Of a stretch of 64,000 bases of DNA, positions 52,142 through 60,758 are shown in pieces. The first letter of the stretch is position 1. Each line of letters starts with the position of its first letter. Under the pieces are notes generated by a model. It saw only the letters and a program-made list of their open reading frames with translations, searched no databases and was not told the DNA's origin. The position numbers and the translations under genes were made by a program. This stretch comes from Bog-473 sp036489775 (lineage in GTDB: Bacteria > Actinomycetota > Acidimicrobiia > Acidimicrobiales > RAAP-2): the NCBI GenBank assembly GCA_036489775.1, contig DASXFC010000009.1, forward strand, positions 62,001 to 126,000. Reading direction: 5' to 3'.

Positions 52142-53286
52142 TGGACTTCTCCTTCTCCGACGAGCAGCTGGCGGTGGCCGAGTCGGCCCGCGGCCTGCTG
52201 GGCGGGCTGGTCGACCCCGACCGGGTCGCCGCGGTCGAGCAGTCCGAGGACCGGGTCGATCGCGAGCTGTGGGCCGCCCTGGCCCGAGCCGATCTGCTCG
52301 GACTGGCCGTGCCCGAGAGTCAGGGGGGCGCCGGCTACGGCATCACCGAGCTGTCCCTGCTCCTCCAGGCCCAGGGCGCAGTGGTGGCCCCCATTCCCCT
52401 GTGGGCCACCCTGGTGCTGGGCGCCCTGCCGCTGGCCCGATACGGCAGCGAGGCGCAACAGGCCCGGTGGCTGCCCGGCGTCGGCCAGGGCAAGGTCTTC
52501 CTGACCGCGGCGTTGACCGGCACCACGCACAGCGTGACCGGCCGGCCCGCCCTTCGGGCGACGCCCAGGGGCGACGGCTGGGTGCTCGACGGCACCGAAG
52601 CGGCGGTGCCCCAGGCGCACGTGGCCGACATGATCGTGGTGCCGGCGGTCACCGAGGACGGTTCGGTCCTGCTGGTGACGCTCGACCCGACCAGTGCGGG
52701 CGTCTCGCTCGAGGACGCGCTGACCACCAACCGGGAGATCCATCCCCACCTGACTCTCAGGGCGGTCGCCATCGACGGCGCCGACGTGTTGGCCGGCCCC
52801 GACCGCGGCCGCCAGGCCCTCGACGAACTGGTGGTGGCCGCCACCATCGCGCTCTGCGCCCTCCAGGTCGGGGTGTGCGAGGCCGCCCTGGCGCAGACGG
52901 CGACCTATCTCAACACCCGCCAGCAGTTCGGCCGACCTCTGAGCACGTTCCAGGGCACCATGTTGCGGGCCGCCGACGCCGCCATCGACATCGAGGCCAT
53001 GCGGGTGACCTGGCTCAATGCGGCCTGGTGCTTCGACACCGGCCGGGACGCCACCAGCGCAGCGGCGGTCGCCAAGTGGCAGGCGTCCGAGCGCGGCCAG
53101 CGCACGGTGCACGCCACCCAGCACCTGCACGGGGGCATGGGGGCGGACATCACCTACCCGATCCATCGTTACTTCCTGTGGGGCAAGCAGATCGAACTGC
53201 TCCTCGGTGGACCCAGCCAGCATTTGGCCCAGCTGGGCCGGCAGATCGCGGCGCAGGCCCAGGCCAAAGTGGGAGGACGGACATGA
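52141..53286 (+). CDS. fadE28: Acyl-CoA dehydrogenase, FadE28 (ChsE1)-like subunit
   Basis: A 381-residue protein (MDFSFSDEQLAVAES) whose ATG shares one base with the chsH2 stop. The middle is degenerate, while the end HLHGGMGADITYPIHRYF and LLGGPSQHL matches FadE28. Subunits of this type lack part of the active site and need the FadE29 partner. In mycobacterial operons fadE28 precedes fadE29 directly; here chsH2 stands between the two. Confidence 0.85.
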   Translation: MDFSFSDEQLAVAESARGLLGGLVDPDRVAAVEQSEDRVDRELWAALARADLLGLAVPESQGGAGYGITELSLLLQAQGAVVAPIPLWATLVLGALPLARYGSEAQQARWLPGVGQGKVFLTAALTGTTHSVTGRPALRATPRGDGWVLDGTEAAVPQAHVADMIVVPAVTEDGSVLLVTLDPTSAGVSLEDALTTNREIHPHLTLRAVAIDGADVLAGPDRGRQALDELVVAATIALCALQVGVCEAALAQTATYLNTRQQFGRPLSTFQGTMLRAADAAIDIEAMRVTWLNAAWCFDTGRDATSAAAVAKWQASERGQRTVHATQHLHGGMGADITYPIHRYFLWGKQIELLLGGPSQHLAQLGRQIAAQAQAKVGGRT

Positions 53287-53744
53287 GCCACGACCTCCAG
53301 CGCAGCCTGCATTACGCCGATGTGAACGTGGGCGATCAGCTGCCTGTGCTCGATCTGCCGATCACCCGCACCCTCATCGTGTCGACGGCCCTGGCCAGTC
53401 GCGACTACCAGGACGTGCACCACGATTCGGAGCTGGCCAAGGAGCGCGGCTCGAAGGACATCTTCATGAACATCTTGAGCACCAACGGACTGGTCGGCCG
53501 TTACATCACCGATTGGACCGGACCACGTGCCCTGCTCAAGGAGGTCAACATCCGTCTGGGTGCGCCGAACTACCCCGACTGCACCATGACCTTCACCGGT
53601 AGGGTCACCGAGAAGTCAGCGGCCGCCGGCGACGCCGATCGAGCCGAGGTCACGGTGGCCATCCGGGGTGCCAACGACCTGGGCGACCACGTGACCGGCA
53701 CGGTCAAGGTGCTCCTGCCGCTCGAAGCGAGTGGGCATGAGTAG
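53283..53744 (+). CDS. chsH1: ChsH1-like MaoC hydratase subunit
   Basis: A 153-residue hotdog protein. The hydratase segment SRDYQDVHHDSELAKERGSKDIFMN carries the catalytic Asp/His pair of MaoC-type hydratases. In mycobacteria ChsH1 supplies the active site of the ChsH1-ChsH2 enoyl-CoA hydratase. ATGA overlap with fadE28 and 8-base overlap with the ltp2 start show tight coupling. Confidence 0.88.
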   Translation: MSHDLQRSLHYADVNVGDQLPVLDLPITRTLIVSTALASRDYQDVHHDSELAKERGSKDIFMNILSTNGLVGRYITDWTGPRALLKEVNIRLGAPNYPDCTMTFTGRVTEKSAAAGDADRAEVTVAIRGANDLGDHVTGTVKVLLPLEASGHE

Positions 53745-54918
53745 CCACGCCTTCGCCGGGCGGGTGGCCATCAGCGGGATCGGCGCCACCGAGTTCTCCA
53801 AGGACTCGGGGCGTTCGGAGCTCCGCTTGGCCGTCGAAGCGGTCGACACCGCCCTGCGCGACGCCGGCATCGCGCCGAGCGAGGTGCAGGGCATGGTGAC
53901 CTTCAGCTCGGACACCAACCCCGACATCGACATCGCTCGCAGCCTCGGCATCGGTGACCTCAATTTCTTCAGCCGCATCCACTACGGCGGCGGGGCGGCG
54001 TGCGGCACGGTGCAGCAGGCTGCTTTGGCCGTCCAGGCCGGCGTGGCCGATGTGGTGGTCTGCTACCGCGCTTTCAACGAACGTTCCGGGAGCCGCTTCG
54101 GCGCGGGCGTGCAAGGCCGACCGCCCATGCCCAACGCCGAGAACGCGCACATGGCGTCGTACCTTCCGGTCGGACTGCTCACCCCGGCCTCCTGGGTGGC
54201 CATGGCGGCGCAGCGCTACCTGCACGTGACCGGCGCCACCAGTGAGGATCTGGGCCGGGTGGCCGTAGCGGACCGCAAGCACGCGGCCAACAACCCCAGA
54301 GCGTGGTTCTACCAGCAGCCCATCACCTTGGAAGAGCATCAAGCGTCGCGCTGGATCGTCGAGCCGCTGCACCTCCTCGACTGCTGCCAGGAGACCGACG
54401 GCGGCCAGGCGCTGGTCGTCACCTCGCTCGAGCGGGCCCGCGACCTCCCGACCACCCCGGTGGTGATCCGAGCAGCCGCCCAGGGTGCGGGCGCCGGTCA
54501 GGACATGATGACCAGCTACTACCGCGACGACCTGCTCGGCTTGCCCGAGATGGGCGTGGTGGCCCGGCAACTCTGGGAGACCTCGGGCCTGACGCCGGCC
54601 GACATGCAGGCCGCCATCCTCTATGACCACTTCACGCCTTACGTGCTCTACCAGCTCGAGGAACTCGGCTTCTGCAAGAAGGGTGAAGCCAAGGACTTCG
54701 TCCGCGAGGGTCGGATCGAACTGGGTGGAGAACTCCCCATCAACACGCACGGCGGCCAGTTGGGCGAGGCCTACCTCCACGGCATGAACGGCATCGCCGA
54801 GGCGGTGCGCCTGGTGCGGGGCACCTCGACCAACCAGGTGCCCAAGGTCGAGCACGTCGTGGTGACGGCCGGCACCGGGGTACCGACCAGCGGCCTGGTG
54901 GTGGGCGTCGACCGCTGA
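53737..54918 (+). CDS. ltp2: Ltp2-like steroid retro-aldolase (thiolase fold)
   Basis: A 393-residue thiolase-fold protein without the usual nucleophile pair: the expected Cys region reads HYGGGAACGTVQQAA and the C-terminal region is GGQLGEAYLHGMNGIAEAV. YDHFTPYVLYQLEELGFC and the Tyr residues fit Ltp2, which cleaves the 17-hydroxy steroid acyl-CoA to androstenedione and propionyl-CoA with ChsH2-DUF35. The ATG lies inside the end of chsH1; a GTG 6 bases upstream is possible. Last gene of the operon. Confidence 0.88.
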   Translation: MSSHAFAGRVAISGIGATEFSKDSGRSELRLAVEAVDTALRDAGIAPSEVQGMVTFSSDTNPDIDIARSLGIGDLNFFSRIHYGGGAACGTVQQAALAVQAGVADVVVCYRAFNERSGSRFGAGVQGRPPMPNAENAHMASYLPVGLLTPASWVAMAAQRYLHVTGATSEDLGRVAVADRKHAANNPRAWFYQQPITLEEHQASRWIVEPLHLLDCCQETDGGQALVVTSLERARDLPTTPVVIRAAAQGAGAGQDMMTSYYRDDLLGLPEMGVVARQLWETSGLTPADMQAAILYDHFTPYVLYQLEELGFCKKGEAKDFVREGRIELGGELPINTHGGQLGEAYLHGMNGIAEAVRLVRGTSTNQVPKVEHVVVTAGTGVPTSGLVVGVDR

Positions 54919-54927
54919 GGACGGGAA

Positions 54928-55362
54928 TTACTCCGTGCTCTCGCAGATCTGCAGCCCGGCCGCAAAGAGCGGGATGTCGGGCCGCGACTTGGCCGCTGGT
55001 GTCCGGGGCGGGGCGGCCTGGGGCTCGAGCAGGGGACGAGGGTCGAAATAGGCGCGGACGGCGTCGATCTTGTCGTCGCTGAAGTGGTACCAGCCCACGG
55101 TGGGCAGCGGCCCAGCCGAGGACCGCAGTGAATAGACGATGCACACGTCGTCCCCGTCCACGATGAGCCGTTCCACATCGACGCCGCGGACGCTGTCTCC
55201 CATCTGGCGCACCCCGTGCAAGTAGGCATCAGCGCCCTCGGTCGTGCCGAGCGGGCCTTCGAAGAGGACATCCTCGCTGAGGAGCGGGCGGGTGTCCTCG
55301 GGATGGCCTGAGGTCCAGGCCATCAGGCATCGGGAGGCCGTGTCACCGAGATCAATAGGCAT
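54928..55362 (-). CDS. SnoaL/NTF2-like protein
   Basis: A 144-residue cone-fold protein: SRCLMAWTSGHPEDTRPLLSEDVLFEGPLGTTEGADAYL, then YHFSDDKIDAVRAYFDPRPLLE, the ending typical of SnoaL-like or ketosteroid-isomerase-like proteins. AGGAGGGG lies 6 bases before the ATG. The 30-residue tail is extra. Placement beside ltp2 invites a steroid-related role, but no catalytic residues can be assigned. Confidence 0.8.
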   Translation of the reverse strand: MPIDLGDTASRCLMAWTSGHPEDTRPLLSEDVLFEGPLGTTEGADAYLHGVRQMGDSVRGVDVERLIVDGDDVCIVYSLRSSAGPLPTVGWYHFSDDKIDAVRAYFDPRPLLEPQAAPPRTPAAKSRPDIPLFAAGLQICESTE

Positions 55363-55492
55363 CGCGACCCCTCCTTTCGTCGCAGTGCTGTCCTGTGACG
55401 CCGATACCCTCGGCAGCGCCGGTCAAACCCGGCGTCACCCCGATTTCAGGGTGCGAACGGCGATGGGGCGGACGACCCTTCGGCGTCCGGGC

Positions 55493-56329
55493 TCATCGAG
55501 TGCAACTGCTGGCGTCGACAGTGAGACCAGCGGCGTCGACCTGGACCGGTCCGAGTCCCGGTGCGTACCACGTGGTGTAGTCGAGCAACGAGTCGAACTG
55601 GGAATGCAGGTCCTTGGCCAACACCGAACTGGCGCCCTTGACCAGATTGGTGAAGGAGATGTGCGAGATGTCCGCTTTGACCTCGAGCACGTGATGAAGC
55701 GTCCCGAGGGGGATGTTGAGCGTCGCCACGTTGGTCCCGCGTGAGGCCATGGTCAGGGTGGCGTGGAGGCTGGTCTGCCCTGACGGGAGCACGCCCTGAA
55801 GATCCTTGATCTCACTCGCTGAGAGCGGTTCGACGACGTGGAGGACCGAAGTGACCGACGCACCCGCCACCAGCTTGGCGACCGTACCGAGGTTGGTCAC
55901 CCCGCTGACGCCGCCGTTGATCGACCCCACGTTGACCGAGGACGTGTTGTCCTCCAGTTCACCACCGCCGGTGATGACGTAGTGCAGCAGTCCGATGCTT
56001 GGTACCGACGCGCCGCTGACGGTCGTCGTGCCTTTCTGCGCAACGGTGAAGTGTGTCGCACCGCTGCGCCGACTCACCGCGGTCACCGTCAAGGTCTCGG
56101 TGCCTGAGGATCCTGCCGTGTTGACGGCGATCGCCTCGACGCAGTGGTAGCCGACCACGGCCGGGTAGAAGTAGGTCTTCCAGGTCGGTGCCTTGGGGGT
56201 AGACGCCGCGGCCGACGCGGCGGATCCAGCCAGAGCAACCACCACTGAGGAGAGGCTGATCGTCGGCACCCGTGACCACCGAGTCCCGGTCCGCCGCTTC
56301 CGGTCTCGCCCCACGTGCGCCCTCCTCAT
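55493..56329 (-). CDS. Hypothetical secreted protein, 278 aa
   Basis: The ATG of MRRAHVGRDRKRR was chosen; it gives a basic n-region and a Sec-type hydrophobic core (ISLSSVVVALAGSAASAAAS). The mature part is beta-rich, Thr/Ser/Val-rich, with two Cys (YHCVEAI near the start and SSCTR at the end) that may form a disulfide. No known domain is recognised. It lies 37 bases after the methyltransferase gene on the same strand. Confidence 0.7.
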   Translation of the reverse strand: MRRAHVGRDRKRRTGTRWSRVPTISLSSVVVALAGSAASAAASTPKAPTWKTYFYPAVVGYHCVEAIAVNTAGSSGTETLTVTAVSRRSGATHFTVAQKGTTTVSGASVPSIGLLHYVITGGGELEDNTSSVNVGSINGGVSGVTNLGTVAKLVAGASVTSVLHVVEPLSASEIKDLQGVLPSGQTSLHATLTMASRGTNVATLNIPLGTLHHVLEVKADISHISFTNLVKGASSVLAKDLHSQFDSLLDYTTWYAPGLGPVQVDAAGLTVDASSCTR

Positions 56330-56366
56330 CGAGTCCTGGGTGGAGCCACAGTACGGGACGGTAGCT

Positions 56367-57107
56367 CTAGCCGGCGATGACAAGCCGCAGCCCCACGTCG
56401 AATTCGGGTCGACCGAGCAGGTTGCCATGGTGCCGGTGCCAGGTTCCGTCGGACAGGTCCCGGGCCAACCGTTCCAAGCCCGGCTGATACTCGGACCAGT
56501 CGAGCCGGGCGAAGGCCGAGGTGTTGGACCGGACCACCGGATCGAGGTAGGACTCGGGCCGGGCCCAGTACGCCATGCAGAAGCCGTCGATGCAATCGAC
56601 GGGGATGGGGATCACCTGGACGCGGCGGGTCTGCAGCAATGACGTCACCAGGTCGAGTGGGACGTGATCGGACATGCCCCTGATGGCCGGGACGTACTCG
56701 GCGACCATCCACATGGCGTCGTGTATGGGCGGGTCGATCGTCATGACGATCTGACGCCGCGCCACCCTTTGCAGCTCGGCCAGCCCAGCCTCCAGATCGC
56801 TCCAGTGGTGAATGGTCAAGAGGGCCAGGGCGACCTCGAAAGTGCCGGCTTCGAAGGGCAGCTGCTCGGCGGTTCCCCGGACTGCAGGCGCCGCCGAGGG
56901 CCTTCGTTGTTCGAGCATGACCGGCGATGGCTCGACGGCGATCATCTGCCGCCCCGGACGTTCGTAGGACCCGGCGCCGGCACCCACGTTGAGTATCGGC
57001 CCGGCATCACCGATGGCCGCCCAGATCTGCGCTTCGATGCGGGGGTCGGGTTGGCGGTACGACGTGTACCCGAGCCCAATCCGGTCGTATCGAGCCGCCG
57101 TCGCCAT
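56367..57107 (-). CDS. Class I SAM-dependent methyltransferase
   Basis: A 246-residue Methyltransf_11-type protein: ILNVGAGAGSYE (motif I), AVEPSPVML (motif II), GTAEQLPFEAGTFEVALALLTIHHW (motifs post-I to III). The substrate cannot be read. Its ATG overlaps the ligase stop by one base (TGATG), so it is co-translated with the FadD17-like gene and could act on a related lipid or steroid. Confidence 0.87.
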   Translation of the reverse strand: MATAARYDRIGLGYTSYRQPDPRIEAQIWAAIGDAGPILNVGAGAGSYERPGRQMIAVEPSPVMLEQRRPSAAPAVRGTAEQLPFEAGTFEVALALLTIHHWSDLEAGLAELQRVARRQIVMTIDPPIHDAMWMVAEYVPAIRGMSDHVPLDLVTSLLQTRRVQVIPIPVDCIDGFCMAYWARPESYLDPVVRSNTSAFARLDWSEYQPGLERLARDLSDGTWHRHHGNLLGRPEFDVGLRLVIAG

Positions 57108-58783
57108 CAGAGCACCCGGTCACCGATGGCCCGTTCGAGCTCGGCGGCCTGATCCGGTGTCAACATCTCGTAGGGCCCACCCTTGAGCGGCTGCCACCAG
57201 AGGGGATCCTCGCTGTTCCAACGCTCGGCCCGCAGCGAACGCTTCAACACCTTGTTGGTAGCGGTGATCGGCAGCGCGGTCGAGAGGCGGATGAACCGGG
57301 GTGCCCACTTCGTGCCCAGGTCACCTTGCTGGCCCAGGAAATTGGCGAAGTCACCCGGATCCAGCGTGGCGCCCGGGCGCACCTCGAGCGCGGCCATGAC
57401 TTGATCGCCGACGGCGGGGTCAGGCACGGCGTAGACGGCTGACAGGACCACGTCGGGGTGTCGTTGGAGGATGCGCTCGACCGGAGCCGATGCGAAGTTC
57501 TCCCCGTCCACCCGGAGCCAGTCATGGTCGCGCCCGGCGAAGTAGAAGAAGCCGGCTTCGTCGCGGTAAGCCAGGTCCCCGGTCCAGTACCAGCCCTCGC
57601 GCAGGCGAGCCCGCTCGGCGTCGTCATTGCGCCAGTAGCCCTCGAACCCGGCACCGCCCGTCTTGGAGACCAGTTCGCCGATGGCTTCCTCGGCATTGAG
57701 CAGCCGGCCCCGTGCATCGAAGCGGGCCAGAGGGCACTCCTCACCCGTGGCGGGATCGAGGACCACGGTGCCCTCGGGCGCCCGGCCCAACGCGCCGGGC
57801 GGCGTGTCGGGCGTGCGGGACACGACGGCCCCACCCTCGGTGGAGCCGTAGGCGTCGGTGACGCTCAGGCCGAAGCGCTCGGCAAAGCGGGCCACGTCGT
57901 CGGCCGAGCCCTCGTTCCCAAACGCCCGCACCAACGGGTTGTCGGCGTCGTCGGGTCGCTCGGGTGTGGCCAAGATGTACGACAGCGGCTTGCCGACATA
58001 GTTGAAGTAGGTAGCGCCGCTGGCCCGCACGTCGGGCAGGAAGCCTGAGGCGGAGAAGCGGCCGCTCGGCGGCAGGGCGAAGGCGGAGCCGGCCGTGAGG
58101 GCGGGACCCCACCCGGCCATCAGCGCGTTGGAGTGGAACAGCGGCATGGACAGGTAGCAGACGTCTTCGGGGGTCAGCGAGTACATCTGGGCCACGATCG
58201 ACCCGATCCGGGCCAATCGACCCTGGCTACACAGGCACGCCTTGGGGGCACCCGATGTGCCCGAGGTGAAGAGGAGGTAGCCCAGGGTGTCGGGCGAGAC
58301 GGTGGGATCGATCACGTCGTGGGCGCTGATACTCGCGAAGGGCTCCAGTGACGCTGTCGCACTCGGGTCGTCGAGCACGAGCACCCGTGGCTGATCGGCG
58401 GTCACGGTGCCGATCACCTCGCCGATACGCAATCCGTCGATGAGGGGCAGGTAGGCGCGCTCGGTGACCAGGAGCTGGCAGTCCGTGTGGCTGAGATCAC
58501 GGGCCAGTTCGTCACCCCGGTGCGTCGGATTGGCCCCCACCAGCACGGCGCCGACCAGTGCGGCCGCCTCGAGCCAGAAGATGAATTCCGGGACGTTGTC
58601 GAGCAGGACGGCCACGTGGAACGGTCCGTCGACCCGCTGGTCCAGGAGCCAGGCCGCTCGGGTGGCCGCCGCCGCCACTATCTCGGCATGACTCATGCGG
58701 AGATCTCCCGCGATGAGCCCGCACGCCGGATCTCCGGCTCGGGCCAGCACCGCTGCTGCGATCGTTTCAGACTGCTCAGTCAC
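57107..58783 (-). CDS. Acyl-CoA ligase, FadD17-like
   Basis: A 558-residue adenylate-forming enzyme: LLFTSGTSGAPKACLCSQGRL (P-loop), YGSTEGG (A5), WYWTGDLAYRDEAGFFYFAGRDHDWLRVDGENF (A7-A8) and the terminal Lys in TNKVLKRSL. The DHDWLRVDGENFA segment is typical of the FadD17/FATP-type branch, where mycobacterial FadD17 activates steroid acids with shortened side chains. GTG start. A perfect KstR-type site lies upstream. Fatty-acid transport-type ligase is the alternative. Confidence 0.82.
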   Translation of the reverse strand: MTEQSETIAAAVLARAGDPACGLIAGDLRMSHAEIVAAAATRAAWLLDQRVDGPFHVAVLLDNVPEFIFWLEAAALVGAVLVGANPTHRGDELARDLSHTDCQLLVTERAYLPLIDGLRIGEVIGTVTADQPRVLVLDDPSATASLEPFASISAHDVIDPTVSPDTLGYLLFTSGTSGAPKACLCSQGRLARIGSIVAQMYSLTPEDVCYLSMPLFHSNALMAGWGPALTAGSAFALPPSGRFSASGFLPDVRASGATYFNYVGKPLSYILATPERPDDADNPLVRAFGNEGSADDVARFAERFGLSVTDAYGSTEGGAVVSRTPDTPPGALGRAPEGTVVLDPATGEECPLARFDARGRLLNAEEAIGELVSKTGGAGFEGYWRNDDAERARLREGWYWTGDLAYRDEAGFFYFAGRDHDWLRVDGENFASAPVERILQRHPDVVLSAVYAVPDPAVGDQVMAALEVRPGATLDPGDFANFLGQQGDLGTKWAPRFIRLSTALPITATNKVLKRSLRAERWNSEDPLWWQPLKGGPYEMLTPDQAAELERAIGDRVL

Positions 58784-58823
58784 AACTACGAACCCCGCTG
58801 ACCTGGGGCGGAAGCCCCATTAT

Positions 58824-58837
58824 TGGAACACGTTGCA
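58824..58837. promoter_or_regulatory. KstR-type operator (perfect consensus)
   Basis: TGGAACACGTTGCA matches TnnAACnnGTTnnA at all fixed positions, between the divergent FadD17-like and LLM genes. A small hairpin, TGGGGC-GGAA-GCCCCA (58804-58819), lies next to it on the ligase side. Confidence 0.65.
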
Positions 58838-58915
58838 TTTTAGCCAGGTCCGTGTTACTTTCGCTGGAGCGCTCGCGGAGTGGACCGCGACGCCTGACGG
58901 GGAGGCTCTCACCCC

Positions 58916-60046
58916 ATGGAATTCGGGATCTTCAACGCTGCGTGCTTGCTGCCCAAGTACCGCTCCATTCATGGTGACTCGGCCGAGCACGACCGCATCA
59001 TGGATGAGGTCAACTTCATCGTGGCGGCCGACAAGGCGGGCTTCAAGTACACGTGGGCCTCGGAGCACCACTTCCTGACCGACTACTCGCACCTGTCGGC
59101 CTCCGAGTCGTTCCTCGCTTTCGTGGCGGCCAAGACTTCGAACATCCACATCGGCTCAGGCATCTTCAACATCACGCCTCCGGTCAACCATCCTGCTCGC
59201 ATCGCCGAGCGGGTGGCCATGCTGGACCACCTCTCCGAGGGGCGCTTCGAGTTCGGTACGGGCCGTGGCTCTTCCACCACCGAGCAGCGCGGCTTCGGGA
59301 TCGAGAACCCCGATCTCACCCGTGAGATGGTGGCTGAGGTCCTGCCCCAGCTGGTGCGCATGTGGAAGGACGAGGAGTACAGCTACGACGGCAAGTTCTT
59401 CTCGATGCCGCAGCGCAATGTGCTGCCCAAGCCCTACTCCAAGCCCCACCCGGCGATCTGGATGGCGGCCGGCAGTCCCTCCACCTTCGAGCTGGCCGCC
59501 GAGCTCGGTGTGGGGATCTTGTGCTTCGGCTTCTCTACCCCCGACCAGCTGACTCCGCTGATCGCCGGCTACAAGGAGAAGATCGCGGACTGCAAGGACC
59601 CGGTCGGCGCATTCGTCAACAACAACGTGATGGTGACCACGCAGATGATCTGCATGGAGGACGGGGCCAAGGCCCGCCAGGCCTTCTTGGAGTCAGAGTC
59701 GAACTATCACCTGAGCCTGGTGTTCCGGTACCTCGACACGTTCCCCAAGCCCAAGGGACTGCCCGAGTGGCCCGAGATCGTGCCCGGCATGGACCCCGAC
59801 ACCCTCGAGTTGGCCATCAAGCACGGACAGATCGCGATCGGCACACCCGATGAGGTGAACAGGGCCATCGAGACCTACAGCGCCACCGGGGCCGACCAGA
59901 TCTCATTCGGCATGTTGTCCACGTCGATGTCGATCGACACCTGCGAAGAGGCGGTTGAGACCTTCGGCAAGCACGTGCTGCCGAACTTCGACAAGGACCC
60001 GGTGCACAGCACCACCAAGATGCGCCTGGCGGCCGCCAAGGTCTGA
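58916..60046 (+). CDS. LLM class flavin/F420 monooxygenase-like protein
   Basis: A 376-residue bacterial-luciferase-like enzyme: MEFGIFNAACLLPKYR, YTWASEHHFLTDYSHLSAS, NHPARIAERVAMLDHLSEGRFEFGTGRGSSTTEQ. The EHHF motif and length fit FMN-type alkanal monooxygenase-like proteins more than the F420 type of the other two LLM enzymes here. GGGGAGG lies 9 bases before the ATG. Divergent from a FadD17-like ligase with a shared operator, so probably in sterol metabolism; substrate unknown. Confidence 0.83.
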   Translation: MEFGIFNAACLLPKYRSIHGDSAEHDRIMDEVNFIVAADKAGFKYTWASEHHFLTDYSHLSASESFLAFVAAKTSNIHIGSGIFNITPPVNHPARIAERVAMLDHLSEGRFEFGTGRGSSTTEQRGFGIENPDLTREMVAEVLPQLVRMWKDEEYSYDGKFFSMPQRNVLPKPYSKPHPAIWMAAGSPSTFELAAELGVGILCFGFSTPDQLTPLIAGYKEKIADCKDPVGAFVNNNVMVTTQMICMEDGAKARQAFLESESNYHLSLVFRYLDTFPKPKGLPEWPEIVPGMDPDTLELAIKHGQIAIGTPDEVNRAIETYSATGADQISFGMLSTSMSIDTCEEAVETFGKHVLPNFDKDPVHSTTKMRLAAAKV

Positions 60047-60074
60047 GTCTGGCGCGCCCGCTCGCGGCGCGCCG

Positions 60075-60758
60075 TCAGTGCTTTTCAGCGACGCGATCGA
60101 GCGCGCTGATGATTTCCTCACTGGTGCCGAGGGCGGCCACCAGGGCAATCGAGGTCCGCATGACGATCTCGGCGTACTCATCAGGCACGCCGGCCACCGC
60201 GTCGGAGGCCACCACCACCTGGTAGCCGAGGTTCACCGCTTCGATGCAGGTGCCCACAATGCCAAGGTTGACCGACACCCCGGTCACCACCAGCACGTGG
60301 ACACCCAATTCTTGAAGGGTGTCGTGCAACCCGGTGCCGGTGAACGGTGAGACGCCGTGGCGCCGGGACGAGATCTGGTCGCGTGAGTCGCCGAGTCCCG
60401 TGACGAGCTCAACCGCCGCCGTGCCTTCGAGCAGATGCTCTGGTCGGCGCAGCAACGTGGTGTGCAGCGGCGTATTCGCGGTGGTGCCGGCCCGGTCGGC
60501 CCCGAACTCGGCCGTGCAGTGCACTACGGGGAGTCCGCGGGCGCGGCAGGCCGCCAGCAGCCGTGCCGCATGATCGACCAGGTGGACGCGTTGGGCCGCC
60601 GCTGCCAACTCGGTGAACGAGGCCAGATCGCCCATCACCCCGCGCTGGAGCTCCATGGTGAGCGCGGCCACCGGGAGACGTGGCCCCGGTGCGAGTCCGA
60701 GAGCCCGTCCCGACAGGATGTCGGTCAGTTCAAGGGGCACTGGGTGCGGGGGCGCCAC
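60075..60758 (-). CDS. Isochorismatase-like protein lacking the catalytic triad
   Basis: A 227-residue isochorismatase-fold protein. The usual Asp-Lys-Cys triad is not kept: the first site reads ALTMELQRG (Glu for Asp), the second SRRHGVSPFTGTGL (Arg or His for Lys), and the nucleophile segment TGVSVNLGIVGTC has Gly where Cys is expected. A nearby Cys lies four residues later. The GTG start overlaps the FadD19-like gene by 29 bases; the N-terminus is uncertain. Function unknown, possibly a binding or regulatory homologue. Confidence 0.75.
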   Translation of the reverse strand: MAPPHPVPLELTDILSGRALGLAPGPRLPVAALTMELQRGVMGDLASFTELAAAAQRVHLVDHAARLLAACRARGLPVVHCTAEFGADRAGTTANTPLHTTLLRRPEHLLEGTAAVELVTGLGDSRDQISSRRHGVSPFTGTGLHDTLQELGVHVLVVTGVSVNLGIVGTCIEAVNLGYQVVVASDAVAGVPDEYAEIVMRTSIALVAALGTSEEIISALDRVAEKH

